Source of the DNA: Trema orientale
Taxonomy: Eukaryota > Streptophyta > Magnoliopsida > Rosales > Cannabaceae
NCBI GenBank assembly: GCA_002914845.1
Contig: JXTC01000005.1
Location: forward strand, 797,904-861,903
Length of the DNA: 64,000 nt
Direction of reading: 5' to 3'
Shown: one piece after another, positions 24,301 through 34,236 of the stretch
Layout of the letters: each line of letters starts with the position of its first letter
How positions within the stretch are numbered: position 1 is the first letter of the stretch
Program-made: the position numbers and the translations under genes
Notes under the pieces: generated by a model
What the model saw: the letters and a program-made list of their open reading frames with translations, nothing else
What the model was told of the DNA's origin: nothing
Databases searched by the model: none

Positions 24301-24536
24301 AATTGTGCTTCAGTTTTCTTTTCCTCCTATCCACCTAATAGCATTTCTTTCTGTTTTTATCCTCGATTCATTTTCCCCAAAAGAAAAGATGCAGGAGAAT
24401 GTGTGTGGAATATGTATTTTTATCTACTTTTTACATCTATGCTAACTTGTCAATTTTACAGGTTGAACATTTTCTCGGAATAAAACGGAAACCCGAGTCT
24501 TCCGGTTCAGGAACGCCAAAGAAGACGAAGTCCTGA
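18378..24536 (+). CDS. DOT2: SART-1 family splicing factor DOT2 / MDF
   Basis: Twelve coding exons: 18378-19162, 19342-19483, 19586-19634, 20100-20213, 20320-20416, 20591-20657, 20805-20864, 21224-21833, 22139-22596, 23180-23400, 23787-23871, 24462-24536. They sum to 2,763 nt, 920 residues, with consistent phase and GT-AG ends. Residues 1 to about 200 are an Arg/Lys/Glu/Asp repeat region (RD/RE/KE-type). The SART-1 body follows, with ELENRILKMKEERSKKK, VSEVLAWVSRSRKLEEKK, VVFTEMEEFVWGLQ, GKGLSGALKLLKERGTLK and DIRIERTDEFGR. DOT2/MDF is the plant homologue of SART1/Snu66, a U4/U6.U5 tri-snRNP protein needed for splicing and meristem maintenance. The Arabidopsis gene is At5g16780, outside the blocks that match the neighbours here. 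Confidence 0.95.
22790..22890 (+). repeat. SINE-like or hairpin repeat in DOT2 intron 9
   Basis: TTTGAGCAGTGG (A-box-like) is followed about 33 bases later by GTGTTCGATCCG (B-box-like). The segment from AGTGTTCGATCC (about 22821) to GCTTGGACACT (about 22884) forms an inverted repeat with arms of about 24 bases around GTTGTTGATC/GATCAACAAC. No poly(A) tail or target duplication was found, so it may be a SINE fragment or just a foldback sequence. Confidence 0.4.
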
Positions 24537-25186
24537 ACAGAAATGTGAAGCTGATTGCATAGTGTGCTTGGAGTTGGGCTTTTCGCAAAGAGCATCAGTG
24601 AATGACATCAATTCTTATTAACAATTTGACCTATAAGTACTGCAAATCACATTTGGAAAGGAATACTGTTTTGGTCCTGGAACTGTTTCTGCTGTTGAGT
24701 GTAAGTAAAATACCCTTTTTGAGTAAAAGAAGAGCTCTTGAGAAAACCTTTCCGGTAAAATTTTTGTTCTTATTGATGTATCATGTTTCAAACAAACGTT
24801 ATTCCAACCAAACAAAAAAGGAAAATCAATATATCTTCTATCCCTATTTTTCTGCTTGATCTATTTTCATTTTCCAATCCTGTATGCTAGATCAGTTGCG
24901 TGTAATTGCCAAGTAAGATTTTAGAGAGAAAAGATCCTGATAAATAGAAAACAATCAATCTATCATGCATAATCAATTGAACATCTCAGTTGTTCATTCC
25001 AGGTCATTCCTTGAACTTTTATTACATGGGTTCATGCTAATACTTTGCATCTCGATTTATTCTTCGTTCTTTTCTTCATTTTTTTTCCCTTCCAATATTT
25101 AAAAGAGATGGCCAAATATGCCATTTTGTACTAATTATTACTGTGACAAAGTGTGATTCACCATTTAAAAGCCTAAAAAGGAAAAC
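24537..25186. other. Spacer between convergent DOT2 and cysteine synthase
   Basis: Contains the 3' UTRs of both genes and AT-rich DNA. No additional gene or repeat recognised. Confidence 0.5.
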
Positions 25187-26207
25187 TCAGGGCTCGAAAG
25201 TCATGTTTTCAGCTTCCTTTTTCACTGAATCAAACAGTACAGAAGACAGGTACCTCTCTCCAAAGCTTGCAAAAATTGGCTGCATAAATTTGTACAAAGA
25301 AATGAAATTAGCCTAAGGAGCCTACTAAAATATTATTCTTTAATACGATCCAAAAAAAAAAAAAAGAAAAAGGAAAAAGAAAAAGAACTATGTTATTTCT
25401 ATGCAGCCAAATGATTTCATTATGCAAAAATTTTTATGAACAAGAAGGGCTTTAAATGTACAAACTTACCACAATGAGCTTTCCTGCATTTTCTGGTCTC
25501 TTTGCTATCTTAATTGCAGCCGCGGCTGTGGCACCAGATGATATTCCCACCTGCAAACGCATATGATAGTCACACAATCATAGAATTTCGGTAAAAGAAG
25601 CTACGGTGATTGAGATTCTGTGTATAATTAAAAAGTTGAGTGTTTTTAGCAGAAAAAAAGCACTGTTATAAACTCACTACTGGACTCTAGGAGTAGAAGA
25701 CTTACGAGTAAGCCTTCTTTAAGTGCAATAAGCTTTGCAGTTTCAATCGCTTCGTCACTCGATATCTGTGAAAAATTCCACAGTTGAATATGTTAATCGC
25801 AATCGTATGCTTACACGCCATAAGAAATCGTCCTGTTCACAACTTTAATTTCCACTTATGGTGATTGTTTTCTTAATTGTGAGAGAAAACATCAAATGAT
25901 GGAGGTTGCTATAGCAATTTATGATATCATAATACCAAACAGTAAAATTCATTCTTCTGCATACCTATTTACTATATTGACAAATTATTAATGAATTGAT
26001 TTTACATTATACATTTCATATACTCCTTTGAAATAAAGATAAAAAGTACTAGAGAGGATTTGAAGCTTACTTGAATTACTTCATCAAGAAGATCGAGTTC
26101 CAAAACACCAGGGACAAAACCAGCCCCCATTCCTTGGATCTTGTGTGGACCTGGATGAACAGACATGCATAAGGGAAATTGTCAAAAGCATATTGAGAGC
26201 TAGACAT

Positions 26208-26259
<52 letters not shown>

Positions 26260-27810
26260 GAATTTTTTTTATATTTATCATTTTATTTTTGAAAACAAAA
26301 GAGCATGAGAAGACAGAGATCTCATACTATATAAAAGGGTCGATTTCGAGCTTACGATTTTAAAAAGAGTTATGATCAGTTAAAATGACAAACTGTGCGC
26401 TTTGATAAAAGACAGTGATAGAGTATGCAAAGAATTCAAATGATCACAAAGGTACTAAATTTCACTCACCAGCATTTCCTCCAGATAGAACAGGACTTTC
26501 AACTGGTTCCACTCCATAAAGCTAATTCAAGAAGAAAAAGCAAAGGATCAAACCAATAAGAAATCAAATGAGAAAAGGGAGAATGGCATTGGCTACACAC
26601 ATAAATTTGAGTCTTTTTTTTTTTTTTTTTTTGTTTTTCTTTTTCAAACTAGTGTATTCGGTAAAGCCTATAAACAACTCTTATTGAAGATTTGCTATTT
26701 TTTATTGAACCATGCAAGACTAACCTTAATGTTGGGATTTTTCTCTTTAAGAAACTTTCCTGCACCTGTTATTGTACCACCTGTACCAATCCCTGCAACT
26801 AGAGCATCCACTTTTTCTCCTGTACCTTTCCAAATCTCCGGCCCGGTGGTTTCATAGTGTATCTACAATAACAAAAGTACATATTTCCATACCGATAACT
26901 TCATTCATTAAAAAAGTATTGATCATCAAAATAAGTACCTTTGGGTTGGCAGGATTTTCAAACTGCTGAAGCATGTAGGCATTGGGAGTCTTGGCCAATA
27001 TCTCTTCAGCCTTTTGAACAGCTCCTCTCATGCCCTTTGCAGGATCAGTGAGAATCAACTCAGCTCCAAAGGCTCGGTGAATGGTCCTCCTTTCGATACT
27101 CATCGAAGCAGGCATTGTAATGATAAGCCTGTAGCCCTTAACCGCTGCCATGAAGGCTAATCCCACGCCAGTGTTACCACTTGTTGGCTCAATTAGGACA
27201 CTCTTTTATCAAACACAAATCAACGAACAGTCAAAATCAAAGGGCTTTCTTTACTCATACTAGCAAAATACAATCATAATATGGCAAAAATCAAGGAACA
27301 TTTGTGTGTTCATGAGAAAAATTAGACTTAAAATGATGGTTCAACATAAGCATTTCATCGAGTCAAGTAACGATTTTACTAACCTGACCAGGTGTGATAA
27401 GGCCCTTGGCCTCTGCATCAGCAATCATACTGTAACCAATCCTGAAAATCACAAGGCAATAAACTGAAATACCACAACAAGCACTGGTCATAATCAATAG
27501 ATACAAAATTAGGAAAAAAGTACAGCATTTTCGCGATTTCTGGATTATCGAAAAAATAGAGTTGAACCTGTCTTTGACACTAGAGCAGGGTTCCATGCTT
27601 TCCAATTTGGCAGCAATACGTGCAACACAACCATCCACGACATGATTGAGATATACCAATGGAGTGTTGCCAATCAACTACAAACAATGAAACAAAGGTT
27701 TTTACGTGTTTTAACAAAAGTTTAGGACCAAACCACTTGCTCATTGAACTTCACTTCACTTCACTTACTTCAGTCACGTCTTTTGCTATTGTAGTTTTCT
27801 CAATTGCCAT
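25187..27810 (-). CDS. OASA1: Cytosolic O-acetylserine(thiol)lyase (cysteine synthase)
   Basis: Ten coding exons: 27769-27810, 27568-27677, 27384-27441, 27202-26939, 26862-26725, 26521-26470, 26150-26071, 25765-25706, 25550-25470, 25279-25187. Together 978 nt, 325 residues, all phases agreeing. It makes cysteine from O-acetylserine and sulfide using PLP. The PLP lysine is K49 in PCSSVKDR; the substrate loop PTSGNTG is at 76-82; the phosphate loop GIGTGGT and the serine-rich SSGATAAAA near the end are intact. The N-terminus [20 protein letters not shown] has no transit peptide and the C-terminus ends in MTFEP, as in cytosolic A-type enzymes, so I favour that over the mitochondrial beta-cyanoalanine synthase or the D-type. 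One oddity is Pro at the start of exon 10 ([13 protein letters not shown]), where Ala or Val is usual. Confidence 0.92.
26213..26259. repeat. (TG)n microsatellite followed by poly(T)
   Basis: About 15 TG units (26213-26243) run directly into a T tract, inside intron 6 of the cysteine synthase gene. On the gene strand it reads A-tract then (CA)n. Confidence 0.9.
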
Positions 27811-28549
27811 TTTATTATTACTTTTTTGTATTTTTGGTTCGGCTTACTGCAATTAAAACAATGAAAGATCAAACATTAATTCCACAAACTATATTGAACC
27901 AATCTTCATTTAAAAGAAAACAAATCAATATACTGGAACAAAACATAATGTGACCTTTTAGCAAAACTGAAAATCAATCAGATATATATATATATATATA
28001 TTTAAACGAGGTGAATAATTATTCTTCATTTTTATATTTTATTTCATAGAACCTTATTTTCTTTCTCCTTTTTTGTAATCATCAGGTAAAAATTTTACTT
28101 GGTTCAACATACATCATCGTTTTGGCTCTGGAATATCAAAATAAGTTAGTTCAAGAGAACCAAGAGACTATCACTATTAGTTTCAAGCATAGATATTTTT
28201 CTGTGATTAGAGAAAGTTAGAATTTTTGGAGCTGTAAATGCCAATTACAAATAACAAAAGAATCATTAGGTAAGAGATTAAGGGATAGAATAAAACCTTC
28301 ACTGATTTATAAAACTCTACTCGCCTCGTCACAGCTGAAAATGACAATATTTTTGTGAATTAATCTACGTAGTTATAGTAGCCAACCCAATACTCCTATA
28401 TATATACACCACATATGTGACATCACAATCATCTATTCACATTATTTACTTTTCCAGTTTTATTTTAATGCTGCAGTTATTAGTTAAGCATGTTTTCTCT
28501 GACCAAAATAATGATAAACCATTATAACAGATAGAGCAGGTGGTATCGA

Positions 28550-29110
28550 ACTTGGACTTAGTTTTGATTCAAATGGTACGTCATACATGATCTCAAATTT
28601 GGACTCCAATTTGACTAATAAAGTCGGATTTACGAAGGTTCCATTAGAAAATGAGAAAGTTTTTATCTAAGACGAAATTAGGCTTTGGAATTTAATTTCT
28701 TACTGTATGAGCAAAATTGTAAAGGGTATATAATATATTATTTACAGTCCAGTGTTTCAATTTGACTAATTACTTAATATCAATATAACCATGAATGTCT
28801 CAATAATGTGTGAAAGGAATATTACACAAAAAATTGCATCTAACCTGAATTTATGCTTTGGTTCGCATGTGGACAATACTGGCACGTCATCTATGATCTT
28901 AAATGTTTCATTTTGACTAATTTGAATGCATGAATGCGCACTTCTATACAAAGAATATGATATAGAAACAAAAAATCAGGAGACAGCACAGGTTTCTAAC
29001 TGGTTTTGCTGTATCTACTTACCTGAATTTAAGCTTTGATTCTTATAGGTTGAAAACGGTGCGTCACCAATGATCTAAAATCCCAACATCACTAAATTTG
29101 AATTCAACAC
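28550..29110. repeat. Three diverged copies of a roughly 70-bp repeat
   Basis: Copies near 28562-28620, 28853-28930 and 29028-29110 share a core like ACGTCAT(C/A)(T/C)ATGATCT followed by a TTTGACTAAT or TTTGAATTC-like tail, each preceded by a variant of TTTGATTC or TTTGGTTCG. Similarity is patchy and was judged by eye. Confidence 0.45.
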
Positions 29111-29549
29111 GTTCAATGTAGAAGGAATCAAAGTATGCGGGTTTTTTTTTTTCCTCTAAAAAAAAAAACCCTTTTATGTCCATTTTCAAAAAACCAAGTA
29201 CTTTTTTTTCCCCCTCTTTCTTTTCTCTTCTCTTGTTTTCCTTTATCCTTACTTGTACTTGTACTTTTATTTTTCTCAAGGACTAATTACATTTTTATCT
29301 CCTTAACTCGGATTTAGTACGAGATTTGTTAATGGTAACAAGATTACCTATCTAACATTTTTGTCACAATCGATTAAGGGAAAAACGTTCACCCATAAAC
29401 AATTTCAAAATGGATAAATTTGTTAATTACCTTTCTTTTATGTTTCTGACAATCAATTTGAAGAAAATTAGTCAATGAGAAAAAAATTTATTACCCTTAA
29501 CAAAAATATATAATTTTGCCTTCTTTTTTGTTTTTTTTTTGTACGGTTA

Positions 29550-29606
29550 CCCATGAGTTTCCAGGATTAGTGCCCGACTAATCCCATGAGTTTCCAGGAT
29601 TAGTGC
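29550..29606. repeat. Tandem repeat, two 24-bp units, 33-bp period
   Basis: CCCATGAGTTTCCAGGATTA plus GTGC occurs at 29550-29573 and again, identical, at 29583-29606. The 9-base spacer CGACTAAT also makes GGATTAG/CTAATCC inverted pairs. Confidence 0.85.
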
Positions 29607-30264
29607 TCCAACAAATTTCGTCCTTCTTGAAAATACAGAGTCACTCCATATATATAAATGCAAAATACGAGGGTTAATTATCCTTTTTTCTAATAATCAT
29701 ATACTTCTAATTCTACTTAATAAACAAGTTAGCTTGGTTAACATAAGGGACCAATTTAAGCAATATTTTAATAGTAAACTCATTTTTAAGACAACTTATT
29801 TTTATCTTCTTTGAGACTCTAGCCTCCGTAGATTTCTAACCTGGCTGAATCCACGTTTGGATCTATCTTCGGTGACAATTTTATTTATATTTTGTTTTAA
29901 TAATCCTTTGGTATATATGAAAATAATTTTATCATAGATCTAGATCTGTAAGTATTTTGTTTTATATTATCAAAGATTGCTCTTTGCAAAAGATTGATCC
30001 TTGTATCAATCGAAGAAACCGACTCTAATGGTGGAGGATAATTTGAATGAGTTGAAGAAATATACTTGTAAATCTCCAATATATCCCCTTATGAATTTAT
30101 GCGGACATCATCTTTGTGTATTTTATGGATAGTTTGTTCCTCTCAGATTGTTAATAGAAATTTAGTTTGGCTAATTATTTACTAGTATGAATTAATTATA
30201 TTCTGTTGTTATTAGATTTATGACTATTATTAACGAAATGAAATTCATCTTTTGATTAAAAAGA

Positions 30265-30613
30265 GGGATAATATCACTTTTATACATTATATTTTGATAC
30301 TGTGCTCAAATTATATATTGTGTCTTGGTTATTATCAATATTAACCTTTAGATTTGAAATCTCTTACAAATTTTAATCCTGACACTAATTTAGAGCAGTT
30401 AATTTATCAAGATGCCGTTTAAAAATTTAAAAATAAACTATATAAAAATTGATTTGAGAATAAGATTATTAAATTATATTAATAAATTAAACTGGTATCA
30501 GTATATAAATTTGTAGCAAATATTAAATCTAAGGGTATTGTTGATAATAATCAAAATATAAAATATAAATTGAACAAAATGACAAAATACAAAGATAAAA
30601 GTAATATTATTCC
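30265..30613. mobile_element. Foldback MITE copy D (349 bp)
   Basis: Flanked by TTAAAAAGA (30256-30264) and TTAAAAAAA (30614-30622), an 8 of 9 match. Left end GGGATAATATCACTTTTATA is the inverse of the right end with few changes, and inner blocks TTGGTTATTATCAATATTAA and TTGTTGATAATAATCAA also pair. It lies about 220 bp upstream of the FdC1 start. Confidence 0.82.
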
Positions 30614-30835
30614 TTAAAAAAATTGGGTTATCACAACAAAATACAGATATGTTAGTTCTAATCCCAACTAAATACATCCCAACATGCCACATGTAAAAAA
30701 GATAACTCAAACAAGCAAGTAGTCAAAAGGAAAAAAGAAATACTAGTAAGAAACCTTATCCTCCCCAATACCACACACCTCACAGCTCTCACCAAAGAAA
30801 CTGTCATTCATTTCCTTCCCCATCAAAGCATCACC

Positions 30836-31288
30836 ATGGCTACCCTTCACTTCACTCCATCTCCAACCCTCCTTCCGCCAAGACAAAGACACCCCACAAA
30901 GCCATACAACGGCAGCTTCGAGCTGAATCTCCGGCGGAGGACCATCCCAAACTCTCGCCGCTCCTTGACTGTCCGATCCTACAAAGTGTTGGTCGAGCAC
31001 GATAATCAGTCCACCGAGCTAGAGGTTGAGCCCGACGAAACCATACTCTCAAAGGCATTGGACTCGGGCCTGTCGGTGCCTCATGACTGCAAGCTCGGCG
31101 TCTGCATGACCTGCCCTGCTCGGCTCTTGAGTGGCTCGGTCGACCAAAGTGAAGGTATGCTGAGCGATGATGTGGTGGAGCGTGGCTATGCATTGTTGTG
31201 CGCTGCATATCCAACGTCGGATTGTCATATTAGGATCATCCCGGAGGAAGAGCTGCTTTCCCTGCAACTAGCTACGGCTAATGACTAG
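30836..31288 (+). CDS. FDC1: Chloroplast ferredoxin C1 (FdC1)
   Basis: Single exon for 150 residues. Residues 1 to about 47 form an Arg/Ser-rich transit peptide. The plant-type [2Fe-2S] domain follows, with cluster cysteines at 85, 90, 93 and 122 (DCKLGVCMTC, then LLCAAYP). After the domain comes a C-terminal extension ending EEELLSLQLATAND; this tail distinguishes FdC proteins from leaf and root ferredoxins, and its near-identity to the Arabidopsis FdC1 (At4g14890) tail, as I recall it, is the main reason for the call. FdC1 is a low-abundance stromal electron carrier that accepts electrons from photosystem I but is poor at reducing NADP reductase. It is divergent from the cysteine synthase gene, as adjacent Arabidopsis genes At4g14880 and At4g14890 would suggest. 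Confidence 0.93.
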   Translation: MATLHFTPSPTLLPPRQRHPTKPYNGSFELNLRRRTIPNSRRSLTVRSYKVLVEHDNQSTELEVEPDETILSKALDSGLSVPHDCKLGVCMTCPARLLSGSVDQSEGMLSDDVVERGYALLCAAYPTSDCHIRIIPEEELLSLQLATAND

Positions 31289-32014
31289 ACTAGATTTTGG
31301 GTTCTGGTGATTGGGTTGTGTAGGTTTTGTGGTGTTTGTTTGAAATGAGGTTGGATTGTTCTAGTGGAGTACTTGATATTATCACAAGTATGGCTTTTTT
31401 TGGTGATATTTTGGATTTTTTTTTTCTGGTCATATTGTGTGAGAAATCTCAACTCTTAAGTGTACTATGACATTATACATGACGGGACAAAAACAACTGA
31501 TATCTAACTCAGAGATATAACAAAATCTAACGAGCTGGTTTTGCTCACTTGATCTGTAAATCAATGCCACATTGAGTTTTGAATCATTAGCTATGTTTTA
31601 TGGAGAGTACCAAAGCTGTGATTTCCACTGGGTATTGATAATTGTGTTATGCGAATTGGCATTGGAATTTTTAAGTGGAGTACCTGATATGATAACAAGT
31701 ACCTTTTTTTGCTCATGTTTTCAAAATTTCGTCTAATCTTGTTGGCTGAGAAGTCTGAGACTAGTGTAACATGACATAGTATAATATAAGTCGGAAACAA
31801 TTGATTTCTTATTCAGATATAATAAGAACATAAGATTTTTGTTACAATGCACTCGCTAAATTTTTCTTAAGAGATCATCATTTCTTAGGTACCAAAACTC
31901 TGCTTACAGTTGAGGCTTGTTGCTTTGAGTCTCTGTCTTCTGAAATGAGAGTTTTAGGCTCTTTCTAGCGCACATCATTTCAAGCAGAAAGCCTCGATTA
32001 TACAAACTGAACTA
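31289..32014. other. Spacer between convergent FdC1 and L18-like gene
   Basis: Holds the 3' UTRs of both genes. Two diverged direct copies of about 170 bp (about 31360-31530 and 31665-31835) fill most of it; see the separate entry. Confidence 0.55.
31360..31835. repeat. Diverged direct duplication of about 170 bp
   Basis: AGTGGAGTACTTGATATTAT at about 31364 recurs as AGTGGAGTACCTGATATGAT at about 31674. In both copies it is followed by a T-run, a GAGAA(A/G)TCT block, an ACTATGACAT/ACATGACATA block and a CAACTGAT/CAATTGAT block in the same order. It starts just after the FdC1 stop. Confidence 0.6.
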
Positions 32015-33136
32015 TCATGTTTGGAGTCTATGTATGGGGGGACCCGTTTTCTTGAATTTTCTTTGCTTAATCTTCACTTTGACGTTAATGCCATTATCAA
32101 TGATCGACTGAAGCACGAGTTGAAGCTTTCCTTCCAACCTTTCTCCTTTTCTTGGTGTATAAACAATGTCATGGATATCATCAGCCAAAGCTCTCTGAGC
32201 CAGAACCGAACCTACAGCAGAACAAGCAGCTGAATTTCTAGTTGAAGCTAAGTCAAACTTCATGTCCTTTGAAATTGAATGTGCCACAGCCACAACCTTA
32301 CTAGTCACGCGGTGAACAATGCAGGCACGAACTGAAGCTTTAGATATAAAAATGTCCAAGCAGAAGGGTTCATGGTAAGGAGCCGTAAGCTGATTAAAAG
32401 TGGGAGTCCTCAGCTTCTTCTTTCCAACATCCATTTGGTCTAATGAAGACATCAAACCACACTTGTTTTTCACGACTTTGGGAGGCTTTTCAGACACGGA
32501 GGCCAAATTACGAGACGGGTTGTTCCTTAGTGCTTCATCTGAACCATTTTGCTTCCTTTCGTTTTCATCCAAATCACCTTTTTTCTTTGAAGAAGATAGT
32601 TTCTCCCTTTGTCCTTCTTTTGAATCATTTTGCTTCCTTTCACTTTTCATGGGTTCATCCTTTTTCTTGGAAGATTTCCTCTTACGATGGAAGTCAAAAC
32701 TGTACTCTTCAAATTCTTTCGAATCGCGATCGATCTTGTAAAAAAGGCTGCCCCGGATTCTCATGTTATCAATGTCATCAAAATCTGGGTCACCCCCATC
32801 AAGCAGTGAATAACAACCACCCAAATCATCGGCCCCTTCTTCTGGCAAAGAACTTGTTCTAGTCTTAGCCGCCTCCGATTTTCGCCACGCTTGAGCCAAA
32901 CCCGACGAAAGTTGCCAAGTGGAATCGTCCACGAGCTCAATACCATAACCATTTACATGGGGTTTTGCATCAGGGAACAATGGAGAAAGATGAAGGTTAC
33001 TAGAATAATTAGTAGCAACTGATTCACTTCCCTCGTCCAAAACTGAAGAGGAGGCCTTGGAGCAAAAACTCCAAGAGGTTGACAGGAAGTTGGGTTTCAC
33101 CTTCAATGCAAAGGTGATTCCTCTCCTTAACAACAT
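32015..33136 (-). CDS. Ribosomal protein L18-like (uL18) organelle-type protein
   Basis: Uninterrupted frame for 373 residues from the first true ATG at 33136. The frame stays open a little further upstream but lacks an ATG there. The N-terminus MLLRRGITFALKVKPNFLST is basic and free of acidic residues, as in a mitochondrial or plastid presequence. The middle (about 100-250) is Lys/Ser/Glu-rich and likely disordered. The last 115 residues form an L18p/L5e-like domain, with LDIFISKASVRACIVHRVTS and a long C-terminal ALADDIHDIVY...KLQLVLQSIIDNGI segment. Uncharacterised L18p/L5e proteins of this layout exist in plants (I recall At3g22450 next to FRIGIDA-like At3g22440). Whether it is a real mitoribosome subunit is not shown by sequence. 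Confidence 0.8.
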   Translation of the reverse strand: MLLRRGITFALKVKPNFLSTSWSFCSKASSSVLDEGSESVATNYSSNLHLSPLFPDAKPHVNGYGIELVDDSTWQLSSGLAQAWRKSEAAKTRTSSLPEEGADDLGGCYSLLDGGDPDFDDIDNMRIRGSLFYKIDRDSKEFEEYSFDFHRKRKSSKKKDEPMKSERKQNDSKEGQREKLSSSKKKGDLDENERKQNGSDEALRNNPSRNLASVSEKPPKVVKNKCGLMSSLDQMDVGKKKLRTPTFNQLTAPYHEPFCLDIFISKASVRACIVHRVTSKVVAVAHSISKDMKFDLASTRNSAACSAVGSVLAQRALADDIHDIVYTPRKGERLEGKLQLVLQSIIDNGINVKVKIKQRKFKKTGPPIHRLQT

Positions 33137-33801
33137 TATTAAGACGGTGAGCTTAAACACAAAGAAGTTCTCTTTGGCAAAACATCAAACACCTGATATG
33201 CAATGTCATGTTTTCGTTTAAACCATGTCGTATTAGGCTCCGGTTTTGCCACTAGAGGCATCTACTGGTATCAAGAGGAAGCTCTACGGATCAAATACCG
33301 TAGAATAGTCCCAAAAATGCTTTAGACCACGAACGTAAACCCCTTGAGTGGGCCTTCACCACCTCAATTTTTAGGGCAGGCAATTACAATACACGCACCA
33401 TATTTGTGTTGCACCTCTCTCACCCTCTCCTTCCGTTAGAGGTGTTTTGTCCTGTACCGAATACGGTGCGTCCTAAGACTAAGATGTCTAACTTATATTT
33501 CTTCAATTTAATAAAAGAATTTTGGTTATTTTTAAAAGGAACTACTTGTTTCCATGACCCCAAATCTGACATTCTCTTTTTTTCTTATTTTTATTATTTA
33601 TTTATTTATTTCATTTTTTTTAAATGATGTGGCATAAAAAAAGCTAAAATGCCTCAATTGAGTCTAATCGGACCTAGCTGAGCCATTTCGACAAATCCAG
33701 TCCAACTCAATCGAGTCTAATAGAGTCCAACTCAACCGGACTCTAGTTCGACGAAGACTTTATCTAAATTTCCGATTTTCAGGAGGACAAATCCTAATTT
33801 T

Positions 33802-33879
33802 AAGTTTGAAATCGCCATTTACAGGCTGAATTCGATTTAGAAGTTTGAAATCGCCATTTACAGGCTGAATTCGATTTAG
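33802..33879. repeat. 39-bp perfect tandem duplication
   Basis: AAGTTTGAAATCGCCATTTA and the following 19 bases at 33802-33840 are repeated exactly at 33841-33879. A further short duplication follows immediately (about 33881-33927). Confidence 0.9.
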
Positions 33880-34204
33880 ACCTTTCAAATTTAGAAACCT
33901 AAAAACCTTCCAAATTTAGAAACCTAAACTATGAATAAGATTTTAAACTTGTCCACACATCTAATCTTGATTTTTTTAAAAAAAAATAAAGTTGAGATAA
34001 CTTTGAAATTGTTGGAGAAAGGGCAATAATTGGAAATATAAAAGTTTAATTAAAGAGAAGGTTACTGAACTAATTATCACTTTTAAAAGGTTATAAAACT
34101 GGGGAAAAAAAAAGCTCATTTAAACCAAAACCAATTAATTTAGGGGGTTAAAAAAGTACTCGGCTATTATAGATCTCTCTCTTAATTGGGGACTTTAGAA
34201 CCGA

Positions 34205-34205
<1 letters not shown>

Positions 34206-34233
<28 letters not shown>
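34206..34233. repeat. Poly(A) run, 28 bases
   Basis: Uninterrupted A tract in an AT-rich spacer; no flanking duplication identified. Confidence 0.9.

Positions 34234-34236
<3 letters not shown>

Larger units (their letters stand above)
27811..30264. other. Spacer between divergent cysteine synthase and FdC1, left part
   Basis: Holds the cysteine synthase promoter and a possible leader intron (acceptor TTAATTGCAG near 27850 on the minus strand), a (TA)n tract at about 27982-28001, a three-copy diverged repeat (28550-29110) and a 33-bp-period tandem repeat (29550-29606). No gene recognised. Confidence 0.5.
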
